Source: Planctomycetales bacterium
GTDB taxonomy: Bacteria; Planctomycetota; Planctomycetia; Isosphaerales; Isosphaeraceae
Length of the DNA: 64,000 nucleotides
Reading direction: 5' to 3'
NCBI GenBank assembly: GCA_027449865.1
Contig: DAIDKV010000082.1
Span: 1 to 64,000 of the forward strand
The notes beneath the pieces are model-generated. The model was not told where the DNA came from. It saw only the letters and a list, made by a program, of their open reading frames with translations, and ran no database searches. Shown here one piece after another: positions 10,101-19,149 of this stretch (position 1 is the first letter of the stretch; every line of letters starts with the position of its first letter). The translations under genes were made by a program, and so were the position numbers.

Positions 10101-12928
10101 GTGGCCGAGATGGTTGAGCCATTCTCGACGTCGACCCCGTCGCTCGCGGTGGAGTTGGTCGTGCTGCTCCCGCCGATCCCGGTCATCGAGATGTTGCCGG
10201 CGCCCGACGTCGTGATCGTCATGCCAGAGTTGTAGACGCCAGCGGAGTTGCCAGCGCTGGCGGAGGCGGTCCCGGAAAGGCTCACCGAGCCGCCGGTCGT
10301 GGTGATGCTCGACGCATTGAGGCGGATGCCATACTCGTTGGCCCCGCTGCCGCCGGCGGTGCCGACGATCGAGATGTTGCCGACAGTCGTCGAGAGAACC
10401 GCCCCGTTCGTATCGGGATCCAGGCCCACGCCCATTGACCACTGGTTTCCCGGGCCGCCGGTACCCGTGATGGAAAGGTCGCCCTTGCCGGTGGCGTCGA
10501 TCTGCGCACCCTCGATATAGACCCCGTAGTTGGAAGAACCCGAGGAGTGGCCGCCGCCCTGGCCCTGGATCGTGATCGAGCCGTCGACCGACTGGACGGC
10601 CGGAGTGGTCGGCGCCCCGTCGAGGATGAAGACGCCGTCTTGCGACGAGCTGCCGACGCCACCCGTTCCCTTGATGGAGATCGGAGCCGATCCCGAAGCG
10701 ATCACCTGGCCGCCTCCGGCGATCTGCACGCCGTAGTCCACGACCGACGTCGAGCTGCCGCCGCCCGTTCCAGTCAACGTGATCCCGCCCGCCGAGGTGA
10801 CGTTTCCTCCCGTGCCGGTGATGAGGACGCCAAGGTCATTGAGCGAGCCGACACCGCCCGTCCCGGCGATCGTCACCACCCCGCCCGCATTGATCGTCGC
10901 CGCGTTGATCTGAACGCCGTATTCCTGGCTCGCGACGGCTTTGCCACCGGCCGACCCGCTGATCGAGGCCGTTCCCGTCGGGCTGAGAACCTGCGCCGAC
11001 GTGAGGATATCCACACCATCGCTGCTCTGCCCAGCCGCCGCGCCGGTGCCATTGATCGCGACCGCGCCGCCCGTCGTCGACTCGACCAGGCCCCCCGCCT
11101 CGACCGCCACGCCGGAATCGTTCGTACCGGTCGCGGAGAATTGCCCCGCGGTTCCGGTGATCGAGAGCGACCCGGACGCGGTCGTGACGCCGCTGCCGTA
11201 GCCCTTGCTTCCATCGGTGATCTGGACGCCGTCTTCCTGCCCGCCCGACGCCGCGCCACCGGTCCCGATGACGGTGACAGAGCCCGTCCCGACGCCGGCG
11301 ATCAGCCCTCCAGAATCGAGATGAACCCCGGCGTTCTGCGAGCTAGCGGTGCCGGCCCCGCCGCCCCAGCCCTGGACGAGGATGTCGCCGCCCGAGGAGG
11401 TCACCAGGCCGAGGTTCGCTCCCGTGCCGGTCCCGCTGAGATACACCCCGACGCTCAGATTGCCCCCGCCGGCCCCGCCGGTGCCGTACAGTTTGACCGT
11501 CCCCATCCCGCCGGCCGTGATCGTCCCCTGGGGGGCGACCTGGATGCCGAAGTCGTAGATGGAGTTGGTGTCGGTCGCGAGGCCGCCACCCTTCGCGGCA
11601 ACGATCACATTCCCGCCCGAGGACGTGATCATCGCCCCGGCGTTTCCGACATAGACGCCGATATTTGCTGGACCGGCGTCCGAGCTACCGGTCGCCTGGA
11701 CGGTCACGTTCCCGAGCCCGCCAGCGGTGATCACTCCCCCGATCCGAACCAGGACGCCGTCGCTCAATCCAGTGCTGGTCTGCGAGCCGCCGCCGGTCCC
11801 GTTGACGGCCACGTTCCCGCCGCCGGACGTGATCGTCGGCGACGGCCCGGCGTCATAGTTGAACAGCACCACGCCGCAGTTGTCCCCGCCCGTCGAGGCG
11901 CCGCCCGTCCCGTTGACCGTGACGGGACCTACGTCGCCGGTGCCGATCGAGCCGCCCGTGGCGACCAGCACGCCGAAATTGTTTCCCGCCGTCCCGGTCC
12001 CCCCGCCGCTCCCGCTCACCTCCACCGCTCCACTGCCCGATGTGATCGATGCCGACGTGCTGGTTCCGCCGGTGCCGAGGCTCAACGGATCGGAGTAAGT
12101 GCCCGAGGCCCACACGAAGACGCCGTGGTCGCTATTTGACCCCGCGCCGGCGCTCCCGTTCACCGTGACGGCGCCGGACTGCGTCGAGATCGTCCCGCCG
12201 TCGACGAGGACGCCGTAGTCCAGGCCCTGATCGGTGGCGGTGCCATAGCTTGACCCATTCACGGTGATCGGGCCTCGATCGTCCGTGACCGACGCCCCAC
12301 CGCCGACCAGCACGCCGACGTTGTGGCCGGAGGTGGTCCCACCCCCGAAGACGCTCCCATTGACGGTGAGGCTGCCGCCACCCACGACCGCCAGATGCGA
12401 GCCCGCCTGGACGAAGACACCGAACGCCGCGTTCGTGCCATTCGACGAATCGCCGACGCCGTTGATCGTCAGATTCCCGTAAGAAGTGATCGTGGCGTTA
12501 TTGGCGATAACGACTCCATTCTGACTGGTTCCGGCGGCGGTGCCGCCGTTGTCCGCCCTCAGCGTGATATCGTAACCGGCCAGGGTCGAAAGATTAGCCT
12601 GGACGCTGAGTATCCCCCCAGAATAAACATCCAGGCTCGTCTGACAGCCCAGAACCGGGGACTGGAAGAGGATCGACCCGGTCGCATGAAGCACGATCGG
12701 CGAGGTGGCGCCGATCAGGGCGGAGGGATCGATCGTGTAGGTGCCGTTGTCGATGAACGACGAGGCACCCGCAGGGATGGAGGTGGATCCGCCCGTCGCG
12801 ATGGTGATGGAGGCGGCCAGGAGTTGCCTCGATTCGAGCAAATCCATCACCAGCGCCTTGCTACGCGTCGCGGTCCGACCCCTTCTCGACCCCCGTACCC
12901 CAGCGATCGATCCGGATGCCTTCCCCAT
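4142..12928 (-). CDS. Giant secreted or cell-surface repeat protein (Gly/Thr-rich beta-helix-like repeats, C-terminal Ig-like Big_3-type domains)
   Basis: A single ~2928-aa reading frame. N-terminal planctomycete-type motif VMDLLESRQLLAA, dozens of ~36-aa repeats of the form [V/T]-x-GTGG-x(n)-GV-x(n)-I-x(3)-G-x-[VL]-x-[IV]-x-GTGG, then ~90-aa Ig-like repeats (TTTLQATPGPVSYGQTAQF...). The start at 12928 is preceded by a GGGGAGGGGA Shine-Dalgarno-like run. Confidence 0.9.
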   Translation of the reverse strand: MGKASGSIAGVRGSRRGRTATRSKALVMDLLESRQLLAASITIATGGSTSIPAGASSFIDNGTYTIDPSALIGATSPIVLHATGSILFQSPVLGCQTSLDVYSGGILSVQANLSTLAGYDITLRADNGGTAAGTSQNGVVIANNATITSYGNLTINGVGDSSNGTNAAFGVFVQAGSHLAVVGGGSLTVNGSVFGGGTTSGHNVGVLVGGGASVTDDRGPITVNGSSYGTATDQGLDYGVLVDGGTISTQSGAVTVNGSAGAGSNSDHGVFVWASGTYSDPLSLGTGGTSTSASITSGSGAVEVSGSGGGTGTAGNNFGVLVATGGSIGTGDVGPVTVNGTGGASTGGDNCGVVLFNYDAGPSPTITSGGGNVAVNGTGGGSQTSTGLSDGVLVRIGGVITAGGLGNVTVQATGSSDAGPANIGVYVGNAGAMITSSGGNVIVAAKGGGLATDTNSIYDFGIQVAPQGTITAGGMGTVKLYGTGGAGGGNLSVGVYLSGTGTGANLGLVTSSGGDILVQGWGGGAGTASSQNAGVHLDSGGLIAGVGTGSVTVIGTGGAASGGQEDGVQITDGSKGYGSGVTTASGSLSITGTAGQFSATGTNDSGVAVEAGGLVESTTGGAVAINGTGAAAGQSSDGVDILTSAQVLSPTGTASISGSAGGKAVASQEYGVQINAATINAGGVVTIAGTGGVGSLNDLGVLITGTGGNVTSAGGITLTGTGGGSSTSVVDYGVQIAGGGQVIASGSAPISIKGTGGVGSSSQDGVFILDGAPTTPAVQSVDGSITIQGQGGGHSSGSSNYGVYIEGAQIDATGKGDLSITGTGGPGNQWSMGVGLDPDTNGAVLSTTVGNISIVGTAGGSGANEYGIRLNASSITTTGGSVSLSGTASASAGNSAGVYNSGMTITTSGAGNISMTGIGGSSTTNSTASDGVDVENGSTISATGTGGIALIGTGGASAGGNNNQGVWVNNSSIQTATGPISIKGTGGNAGAGGHDNDGIQINGASSVKSTVSGNITLDGTAGSGSYNGTGIRISDSSTAVTAGGAGTLSITGLGDATATAANNYGVLLTTSATASSTSGDVTINGTGGGGTNYNDGVMVTGGSSLQTGGNVVVTGTALSTTTGKHNFGAAVNSSGTVQATSSGNLTVNGTGGGGTYVESGVYASASGTFRSADGNLTITGTGGGSATANGDAGVVVWSGGQVQATGSGDVTINGTGGAGSYYATGVFVTNGGIVHSDNGNISLSGAGGGTGSTSNHNYGVDLSTNASITVTGTGSTSITGTGGVGNNQNQGVAIDSSATATTAGGNLTIKGTGGSQAGATNNVGVNLTGASVSPGGTGALFITGYGGNGGATGSYNAGVYIGSSTMTVGGDVTIAGTGGQGKNRDRGVFLNSQTLSPGGNGNVSITGIGGAETSATTSASADQGIYAKKATIKSSGSGDLSLVGTGGASAGQQAVAYGIYLYNGTTVEATGTGTVSVTGTGGTSVGGGYEIGISLVLNSTITSGGGSVTVAGTGGDTGTGGQNIGIRDMSGSTITATGSGNLIVTGTGGSGAINNYGVQLTGTIGTTGTGNVTVTGTGGSALSAGGQPSDNNKGIFVENGAIHATSGQLTVKGTGGASAADSSSNDIGILVLGGTIQTTTTGDVSVTGIGGQGGYYSYGILLNSSGAIESTQGGVTVVGTGGGSASGQGSNAGIIVRSGQITTGTPGPTPVVGGNVSIQGAGGVGGSKDFGVHIDESTITSTTSGSIVLNGTGGQSSDGSQSIGVYDSGGTISETGTGTLTITGKGGTASQGNNAGVKLANGSTATTSSGDLTITGTGGGTSADSTDFGVYIATGSNVSAGSTGTVTVTGQGGQGGGSVGVSVNGYLSGTGAQITSGGGAITLNGTGGGSASDGGGDVGVQVSNGGKIVAVTAQGSINGTGGPGNGYSDGVQVSTNGSLGGNGGFLIYGYGKGHAGDAGNDVGIAVTSSGQINTTGPLKLYGYGGSGGGNDAGVLVSGNSSTKITAPGLTLTGTGGGSNGSQGYDVGVRVDSGASITSTAGALSITAYGGNYGIGQDDGLFVTGTGSAITSTGASMAVAGTGGGGSNSTGSSGVALTAGGQLLWNGSNTGTFSVNGTGGNGTGGGNSGLLIDGIGSKLFTEAVLSATPVYAGTSGQTGTAPGYGIQITNSGGIFGQNGPVQEPFNLQADTLLADATSTLSTPSQTIGVSVSQSGTIAGSVSSMTFNSTGAGVLTLDGGPKFQAGQVNDNTGTMIASGHLAAGLTSPIAVAASATLTVAPGAVLPGVSDSGGTINGASGQGTVGAYVSTGNGTISPGSPTSAGILHFTSVNPGSGETFVFGLGGPSVAGQQPIAGTDYSQIQIVPASVGPQSPINLSGSTLQLQSLGALAAQPGSVYTLISNPGGAAIAGTFNGLPEGSSITLGGQTYFLSYSGGASGADVVLYIPAPTTTTLQATPGPVSYGQTAQFLAKVITTGTSIAPTGNVAFYLLGSNTFLGLVPIDANGNASLQVPSLPTGSDTVTALFSGTMAFERSQNTATVTVTKATPMVQIATSTPTVAAGQPVSFIGSVLPATPGSAVPTGTASFTDTTTGTTLASNVPLVDGRAVLTLSTLAPGDHSIAFTYNSGDANYDGGGSASTSVAVQGVGVLASSITLVAPASAYSQSVITLSALVGAGTADPTGQVEFFDGGKAIGTVPLSTSGVATLSLPDLSQGDHSFTAAFTSSSGGVAPSHSSAQTTLVTTNPLAPVTVNTAISVTPIYLPLPSTVPASLGGRNTRLKVSVTVASGTSGASTPVGPVTLLADGLPIASVNLDASGQATFNVKGRVVFNKTIVVRYDGAVVGTTTYAPSSSAPVLADRSFFVGNSPQHRQAMASERKHPSGPASVFRARHPMVATSPGIHHPATAKPHQTMLTALGILTTTHRHRHGR

Positions 12929-13275
12929 CGTCCCCTCCCCGGTAGCTGACTTGTCGTGGACCTGGCCCGTCGGATCGCCCGGCGCGGGTCCCCCCTGGAC
13001 CCTGCGCGCGACAGGACGCCGGGGCCACATCGGCGAGGTGGACCGCGCGAGACCCCGACACACGGACCATAGAACATCAACTCGTGAATGGGAACTCGAC
13101 GCTTCAGGGTCGATTCGAACGATCGATTTCCTGAAGCCGCGTGCGCTGAGGATCGGGCACCTCGCTTGGACCGGCGCGGAGGGATGGGTATCCTGTTGGG
13201 CTGTCGAGCGCTCGGAACCCAGACCGGGCGAAGGGCGCTGGGATCGACCTCCGGCATTTTTTCGAGGTTAGAAAC

Positions 13276-13770
13276 ATGGCCAGGCCGCGCGTCTTTTTCG
13301 AGATCACCGTCGACGGCAAGCCCGCCGGTCGAATCACCATGGACCTCTTCGATGACGTGGTGCCCGAGACCGCCGAGAACTTCCGCGCGCTCTGCACCCA
13401 CGAGAAGGGGTTCGGCTACAAGGGGTCCTCGTTCCACCGAGTCATCCCCCAGTTCATGATCCAGGGGGGCGACTTCACCAACCACAACGGGACCGGCGGG
13501 AAGTCGATCTACGGAACGAAGTTCAAGGACGAGAACTTCCAGCTCAAGCACGACCGCCCCGGCCTGCTCTCGATGGCCAACGCCGGCCCCAATACCAACG
13601 GCTCTCAATTCTTCATCACGACGGTCGTCACGCCCTGGCTCGACGGCAAGCACGTCGTCTTCGGCGAGGTGGTCGAGGGGATGGACGTGGTCCAGAAGAT
13701 CGAGGCCCTCGGCTCGCGGAGCGGAACACCGCAAGCCCAGGTCCAGATACAGGATTGCGGGCAGGTTTGA
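13276..13770 (+). CDS. Cyclophilin-type peptidyl-prolyl cis-trans isomerase
   Basis: Cyclophilin signatures: [72 protein letters not shown]. Confidence 0.97.
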   Translation: MARPRVFFEITVDGKPAGRITMDLFDDVVPETAENFRALCTHEKGFGYKGSSFHRVIPQFMIQGGDFTNHNGTGGKSIYGTKFKDENFQLKHDRPGLLSMANAGPNTNGSQFFITTVVTPWLDGKHVVFGEVVEGMDVVQKIEALGSRSGTPQAQVQIQDCGQV

Positions 13771-13905
13771 TCGTACGGGTTCCGCCGGTCCCTGGGCGAG
13801 CGAGGCATCAGGGCCCGGGGATTGCTTGCTCCGTCTCTCCGGACGCCTTGACCAATCCCGGAGGGACGGAGCGTCGATCGCCACTCAACCCGAGGAGAGA
13901 TCCCG

Positions 13906-15087
13906 ATGGAGACGAACCCCAAAACCGCCCCGGACGCCAGCCGCCGCGATTTCCTCCGCGTGGGGACCGCCGCGATCGCTCTCGGGGCCTCGGCGCATCC
14001 TGCCCTCGGACGCGAAGCAGACGAGCCCGCCGAGGAGTGGCGCAACCGACAACCCGGGATGGCCTATCGACGACTCGGCCGAACCGGAATGATGATCTCG
14101 GAGGTCGTTTGCGGCGGCGACCCCATCACCCTCAAGAACTACCGGCATATCCACAAGGCCATCGAGCGCGGGCTGAACTACCTCGACATGGCCCCCGCCT
14201 ACAACGGAGGCGACACCGAGCGCGCCTTCGGCAAGCTCCTCACCGAGTCACCAAAGCTCCGAGACAGGGTCTTCCTGACAACCAAGGTCAGCGCCTTCAA
14301 TGGGGTGCGCACCCGGCTGTACCGGAAGATCCTCGACAGCCTTCCTACCTCGCGACAGGAAGCGATCCGCCGCGAGGCCGAGGCGATCGGCCGAAGCCGA
14401 CGGCTCGAACTGCCAGGCTACTACCTGACCTATTTCCCCGGCCAGCAAAAGGCGTTCGCCTCGGCCTATCTCCGGACCGCGATGCAGCCCGAGTTCGGCG
14501 ATCGGGTGGAGAATAGCCCGGAGGTACGCCAGGCGATTGTCGAGTCGATCGAGGGGAGCCTGAAGCGCGTCGGCACCGACCATTTCGACCTGCTGATGTG
14601 CCCCCACGGCGCCGATATCGCCGAGGACCTCGGCTCGCCGGCCATCCCCGAGGTCTTCGCCGACCTGAAGCGTCAGGGGAAGGTTCGGTTCCTGGGCGTG
14701 ACCTCGCACAACGACCCCGCGGGCGTACTCCGCGCCGCGGCCGAGGCCGGACATTACGACGCCGCGATGGTCGCGTATAATGTGATCAACGGCGGATACG
14801 TCAACGCCTCGCTCGCGCATGCGACCCAAAAGGGGCTGGGTGTGATCGCGATGAAAGCGGCGCACGCCGTCGCGACACACCACAAGCCGCTGCAACCAGT
14901 CCCCTCGTGGCGGGTCGCGAAGGTGGAGCGGGTCGTGCCCGGCGAGATGAAGGCCCCGATGAAGGCGTACCTCTGGGCCCTTCAGGACCCGAGGATCTCC
15001 GCCGTGATCTCGAACCTCTGGAACGAGACCGACATCGACGAGAACCTCGGACTGGCCGGCCGCCGAGTCGAGCTTGGTCCCGCCTGA
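13906..15087 (+). CDS. Aldo/keto reductase with Tat-type signal
   Basis: N-terminal SRRDFLRVGTAAIALGASAHPALG; AKR core MAYRRLGRTGMMISEVVCGG, GLNYLDMAPAYNGGDTERAFGKLL. Confidence 0.9.
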   Translation: METNPKTAPDASRRDFLRVGTAAIALGASAHPALGREADEPAEEWRNRQPGMAYRRLGRTGMMISEVVCGGDPITLKNYRHIHKAIERGLNYLDMAPAYNGGDTERAFGKLLTESPKLRDRVFLTTKVSAFNGVRTRLYRKILDSLPTSRQEAIRREAEAIGRSRRLELPGYYLTYFPGQQKAFASAYLRTAMQPEFGDRVENSPEVRQAIVESIEGSLKRVGTDHFDLLMCPHGADIAEDLGSPAIPEVFADLKRQGKVRFLGVTSHNDPAGVLRAAAEAGHYDAAMVAYNVINGGYVNASLAHATQKGLGVIAMKAAHAVATHHKPLQPVPSWRVAKVERVVPGEMKAPMKAYLWALQDPRISAVISNLWNETDIDENLGLAGRRVELGPA

Positions 15088-15119
15088 CTCGCCGGCCTCG
15101 GCCGCTGGAGAATCGGAGG

Positions 15120-16400
15120 TCAGCTTTTCGCGTCGCCGGGCGAATCCGGCGACTGCGGAGGGCGATTGACCCGGGCCTGGCGGTGCTGGTACGAGCGATA
15201 CTTGGCCTGCTTGGCGAAGGTCTCATGCGGGAGCGACCCGAGCGATTCTTCCATCTGATCGAGCACCGCCAGTTCGTCGTTCAACACAGGCGAGCCGACA
15301 ATCGACGAGGCCGTCGCGCGGGCGGTGTGCAGCCATTGCACGGTGCCGCTGACGTCGCCAATCTCGGCGGAGCGGCCGGCCTCCTTCTGGGCTCGGGCGA
15401 CCATCAGCAGCGCGACCTGCTCGGCGACCTCGGGAAGCTCGGGCAGCGCCGACCACTCCGTCATTGGGATGGCCGGCAACCCGCCGAGCAGGGATCGGAC
15501 AACGTGACGGCCGCCGGTCCGTGGGTCGTCCCAGGCCAGCCGAATGGCCAGTATCTGGCCACCCGTGGCACTCGGCGGCACTCTCAGCCGGACAACCAGA
15601 GGGATCGGCATCCCGACCACAAGGTTCGGCAGCATCAAACGGCCGGTGGGGGCGCGCTGGAGGTCATTGAGCACCTCCAGCACCTCAACGCCATCGGCCG
15701 GTTCGAGGCCCAGGCTCATCTTCTGGCCGAGTGTCGCCATCAGCCCCTGGAGTTCGGTCTGGAAAATATCTGCAAGCTGCACAGGTGACTCTATGTAGTA
15801 ATAGTTTCCGTCGCCGGCCATCGCCATCGATTCGAGCAGGTCCTCGTTGTAATCGTCGCCGACGCCGAGGGTCGTCGTACTAACACCGTTGGCCACCAGG
15901 CCGCTCGCCTCGGCGGCGATTGTGTTCGGGTCGACAACGCCGGCATTGGCGTTACCATCGGAGAGAAGCAGCACGCGATTGATCCCGCCCGGGACCAGCC
16001 CCGCGGCGGCCTGACGCCCTCCCTCGGCCCATCCCGCGTGAAGGTTCGTCGAGCCCCGAGGCCGGACCTGCTGTATCCGGTGCACGAGCCCCAGCTTGTC
16101 CGCCGCCGGACTACATGAAACCAAAACGTCCACACATTCATCAAATATCACAACGCTGATTTTATCGTTCGGCAGAAGCTGCTGCACGACGAACGCCGAG
16201 GCCTCGATGGCGTGCGCCATCTTCTTCCCCTCAACCATCGACCCCGATCGGTCGAGCACCAGTGCAAGGTTCAGGGCCGGGCGCGGGAAATGAACGTCCG
16301 GGCTCCGAGGCGTGATCCGGAACAGGACGTCCAGCACGATCGAGCCATCGGAGCAGACAGCGCCACGCGAAGGGATCAGTTCGATGCGAGGCTCGGACAT
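15120..16400 (-). CDS. vWA domain-containing protein
   Basis: Intact MIDAS DRSGSM, FVVQQLLPNDKISVVIFDECVDVLVSC, LLLSDGNANAGVVD. Start at the ATG at 16400 (MSEPRIELIPSRG). Confidence 0.9.
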   Translation of the reverse strand: MSEPRIELIPSRGAVCSDGSIVLDVLFRITPRSPDVHFPRPALNLALVLDRSGSMVEGKKMAHAIEASAFVVQQLLPNDKISVVIFDECVDVLVSCSPAADKLGLVHRIQQVRPRGSTNLHAGWAEGGRQAAAGLVPGGINRVLLLSDGNANAGVVDPNTIAAEASGLVANGVSTTTLGVGDDYNEDLLESMAMAGDGNYYYIESPVQLADIFQTELQGLMATLGQKMSLGLEPADGVEVLEVLNDLQRAPTGRLMLPNLVVGMPIPLVVRLRVPPSATGGQILAIRLAWDDPRTGGRHVVRSLLGGLPAIPMTEWSALPELPEVAEQVALLMVARAQKEAGRSAEIGDVSGTVQWLHTARATASSIVGSPVLNDELAVLDQMEESLGSLPHETFAKQAKYRSYQHRQARVNRPPQSPDSPGDAKS

Positions 16401-16565
16401 GATGGCAGCCCTCCCTGCGTCGGCCGCATCCGTCGACGCCCGCCCGATGCGGCGAGGTCTCACCGACTCATTCTCCCGGCCGGGATCGTTGCCGGATGCT
16501 CGGACGACAGAATCCATTCTCGCGTGGATCGGACCGCGTGAAAAGGGGAGACTCTCGCTCTTTTC

Positions 16566-17381
16566 TCAACGCGACGGTTCGGATTCGACCAGGGCACGGA
16601 TGCGATCGAGACCCCGGCGGATCACCGTAGCGGGGTTTTGCTCCCACAACGCCCGGTTGAAAAGTTCGAGCGAGATCGGGCCGTCGTAGCCGATCGTCCG
16701 CAGGTTCGCGATCACGCGAGGGAGGTCCGCGATCCCCTCGCCGACCATCACTCGATGCTCGTCCATCTGGGTGAGCGGATCGGGATTGGCCGGAACGTCG
16801 TTGATGTGGAAGTTCGCCAGCCGATCGCCCGGAATCTTGAGCAGGTCGTCGACCGAGCCGCCGCCCCGAATCATGTGGAAGACGTCCCCCACGATCGTGG
16901 CGTGAGGGTCGCCTGTCCCGCCTGCGATCGCCCAGGCCGCGTCGAGCGTCTTCACGCCGGCGACGAAGCCGAGGAATTCCATCGACGGCGTCACACCGAT
17001 CGAGCGGCCGATTTCCAGAAGTTCGGCGAACCGCTCCGTGGCTCGTCCAAGGTCGACCACCTCACGCGGCGGGCTGGCGACGATGTACGGGCTCTTCAAC
17101 TCGGCGGCCTGTTCCATCCGACGCCGGCATTCCGCCAGCACCCTGGCGTGATCCTCGCCCTCGGCGGTGATCCAGCCGTGGAGCGCGATCACACTGACCA
17201 CCCGGAGGCCAGCATCGGCGAGGGCCGATCGAAGCTCGGCCATGCTTCCGCCCTGATCAAGATACGCCGTGATCTCATCGTTCCACGGCTCGATCGCCGA
17301 GTAACCCGCCTCGCCCGCCAGCCGAATCTTCTCCAGCAGGGGCGTCGGTCGGATCGTGCTGGTATTTAGACAGTAGAGCAT
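16566..17381 (-). CDS. Sugar phosphate isomerase/epimerase (xylose isomerase-like TIM barrel)
   Basis: Family-like features: EKIRLAGEAGYSAIEPWNDE, VGDVFHMIRGGGS, NFHINDVPANPDP, LRTIGYDGPISLELFN. Confidence 0.88.
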   Translation of the reverse strand: MLYCLNTSTIRPTPLLEKIRLAGEAGYSAIEPWNDEITAYLDQGGSMAELRSALADAGLRVVSVIALHGWITAEGEDHARVLAECRRRMEQAAELKSPYIVASPPREVVDLGRATERFAELLEIGRSIGVTPSMEFLGFVAGVKTLDAAWAIAGGTGDPHATIVGDVFHMIRGGGSVDDLLKIPGDRLANFHINDVPANPDPLTQMDEHRVMVGEGIADLPRVIANLRTIGYDGPISLELFNRALWEQNPATVIRRGLDRIRALVESEPSR

Positions 17382-17402
17382 GTTTTGCCCTTAACTCAGG
17401 GA

Positions 17403-18209
17403 CTAATCGAATCGTTGCTCGTAGGGCGGGCGGCTGCGTTCGGGCAGATGGACCATCCCCGCGTCGTCGGCGACGTGCAGGCCGGCGTCGAGATAGAGAA
17501 TGGTCCCGGTGATCTTGCGGGCGGGCTCCGAGGCCAGGTAGAGGACAGCGGCGCCGACCTCCTCCGGGGTGGTCAGATTACGGATGCCGGCGGGAAAATC
17601 CGGACGGCCGTGCCTGGCCTGGATTTGCCGTTCGTTGGGTGTGTCGACCCATCCGGGCGCGACCATGTTGCACGAGACCCCGATGTCGAGGCATTCGACA
17701 GCCACCTGCTGCGTCAATCCCCACAGGCCGGCCTTGCTGACCACGTAGGAAAAGAGCCCCGGCATCGGTCGAGTGGCCCGGACCGAGCCGATGTTCACGA
17801 TGGTTCCCCGGCGGTCCCGAAGAATCGGCATCGCCGCCTTGATTCCTAGCCAGGCTCCCTTCAGGTTGATCGAGAGCGTCCGGTCCCAGAGCGCCTCGTC
17901 GGTCGACTCGATCGTCCCTCTTGGGCTGATTCCCGCACAGTTGACCAGGACGTCAATCCCACCCCACTGGGCGACGGCCTTTTCGACGGCGAGGGTCCAG
18001 TCGTCGGATCGAGTGACGTCGAGCGGTTGGCCAATGGCCCGGCCGCCGTGGCTCGTGATCGCCGCGGCCTCGTCGCGGACCAGATCGCGCTCGACATCGG
18101 TCAGCACGAGATCGTACGAGGCGGCTGCCATCGTCCGGGCAATCCCCAGCCCGATCCCCTGCGCCGCACCCGTCACCAGGGCCACTCTCCGCTCGGATGA
18201 TCCATTCAT
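17403..18209 (-). CDS. SDR family NAD(P)-dependent oxidoreductase
   Basis: TGAAQGIGLGIA, NCAGIS, SYVVSKAGLWGLTQQVA, PGWVDTPN. Start at the ATG at 18209. Confidence 0.93.
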   Translation of the reverse strand: MNGSSERRVALVTGAAQGIGLGIARTMAAASYDLVLTDVERDLVRDEAAAITSHGGRAIGQPLDVTRSDDWTLAVEKAVAQWGGIDVLVNCAGISPRGTIESTDEALWDRTLSINLKGAWLGIKAAMPILRDRRGTIVNIGSVRATRPMPGLFSYVVSKAGLWGLTQQVAVECLDIGVSCNMVAPGWVDTPNERQIQARHGRPDFPAGIRNLTTPEEVGAAVLYLASEPARKITGTILYLDAGLHVADDAGMVHLPERSRPPYEQRFD

Positions 18210-18412
18210 GCTTGTGACTCGTTGCTTGCACCGATCCAACTTCATAAATCGGCCTCATCATGGCGGGTGCCCTGGCTGTCGTCAATTGGCCGCCGCTCGG
18301 GCGTTCGTGGAAAGACGAAGGAATTCGCGCAGGAGGGGACGGATTGGGATCGTCCGATCGCTTCATCTATGCTACATTCTGGTGTTGGCCGCCATAGAAA
18401 AGCCGAAGTCAA

Positions 18413-18940
18413 TCATGCATCGGCCTTGGGAGGATGCAGAGGGGATGGAGATGCTGGGCCGGATCGTCGATGACGGGCGCGGACAAGCGTCTGGGTACGG
18501 CCTTCCTGGACGACGCGATCGTCCTGATTCAGGATGCGACGATGCCAGGTGACCACGCCTCGGCGGCCATTCGCGGCGGGTTCGAGGGTCTCAACGCGGG
18601 AGAGGCCACGGATGGTGTCGCCAAAGAGGATCGGGTGATGGAATCGCCATTCGAGGATGCCGAGAAAGGCGAGGGTCTCCACACGAGGCGCCTGGCTCAT
18701 CAGGCCCGAGCCGACGGCCATTCCGAGCAAACCGTGAGCGACCGGCTGGCCGAATGGACCGCGCCCGGCAGCCTCGAAATCCACGTGAATGGGGTTGAAG
18801 TCGCCAGAGAGCCCAGCGAAGAGAGCGACATCCGCCGCGGTAATGGTTCGGCGAGGGCTCTCCCACTCGTCGCCCACAATCAGATCGTCGAACAACAGGC
18901 TCGACCAGGCATGCAAGGTCAAGATCCAGGCCCTCCCCAC
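18413..18940 (-). CDS. MaoC-like dehydratase
   Basis: RTITAADVALFAGLSGDFNPIHVD...PVAHGLLGMAVGSGL hot-dog hydratase motif. Confidence 0.88.
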   Translation of the reverse strand: MGRAWILTLHAWSSLLFDDLIVGDEWESPRRTITAADVALFAGLSGDFNPIHVDFEAAGRGPFGQPVAHGLLGMAVGSGLMSQAPRVETLAFLGILEWRFHHPILFGDTIRGLSRVETLEPAANGRRGVVTWHRRILNQDDRVVQEGRTQTLVRARHRRSGPASPSPLHPPKADA

Positions 18941-19149
18941 AGACCAGCGATCCGCGGGTTACCCGGCCGCCGCGCCGGACTCGATCCGAGATCGGGGACA
19001 TTTTGACCTGGCTCCACACGTCGTCAAGCGGTTTTCCGGGTCCGAGTGATCGGAAATCCGGAGTCGGATGTCGATTTTTGTGGAGCGGAACCGAATTTGC
19101 TGGAGAGTGGAACCGCTTTCACGGATCGAGAAACGAGAGGAACACGGCG

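Noticed and set aside
6500-12450. Regular ~100-bp periodicity resembling a CRISPR or satellite array
   Set aside because: Units are coding in one open frame, diverged at DNA level, and have no constant repeat plus unique spacer structure. No cas genes nearby.
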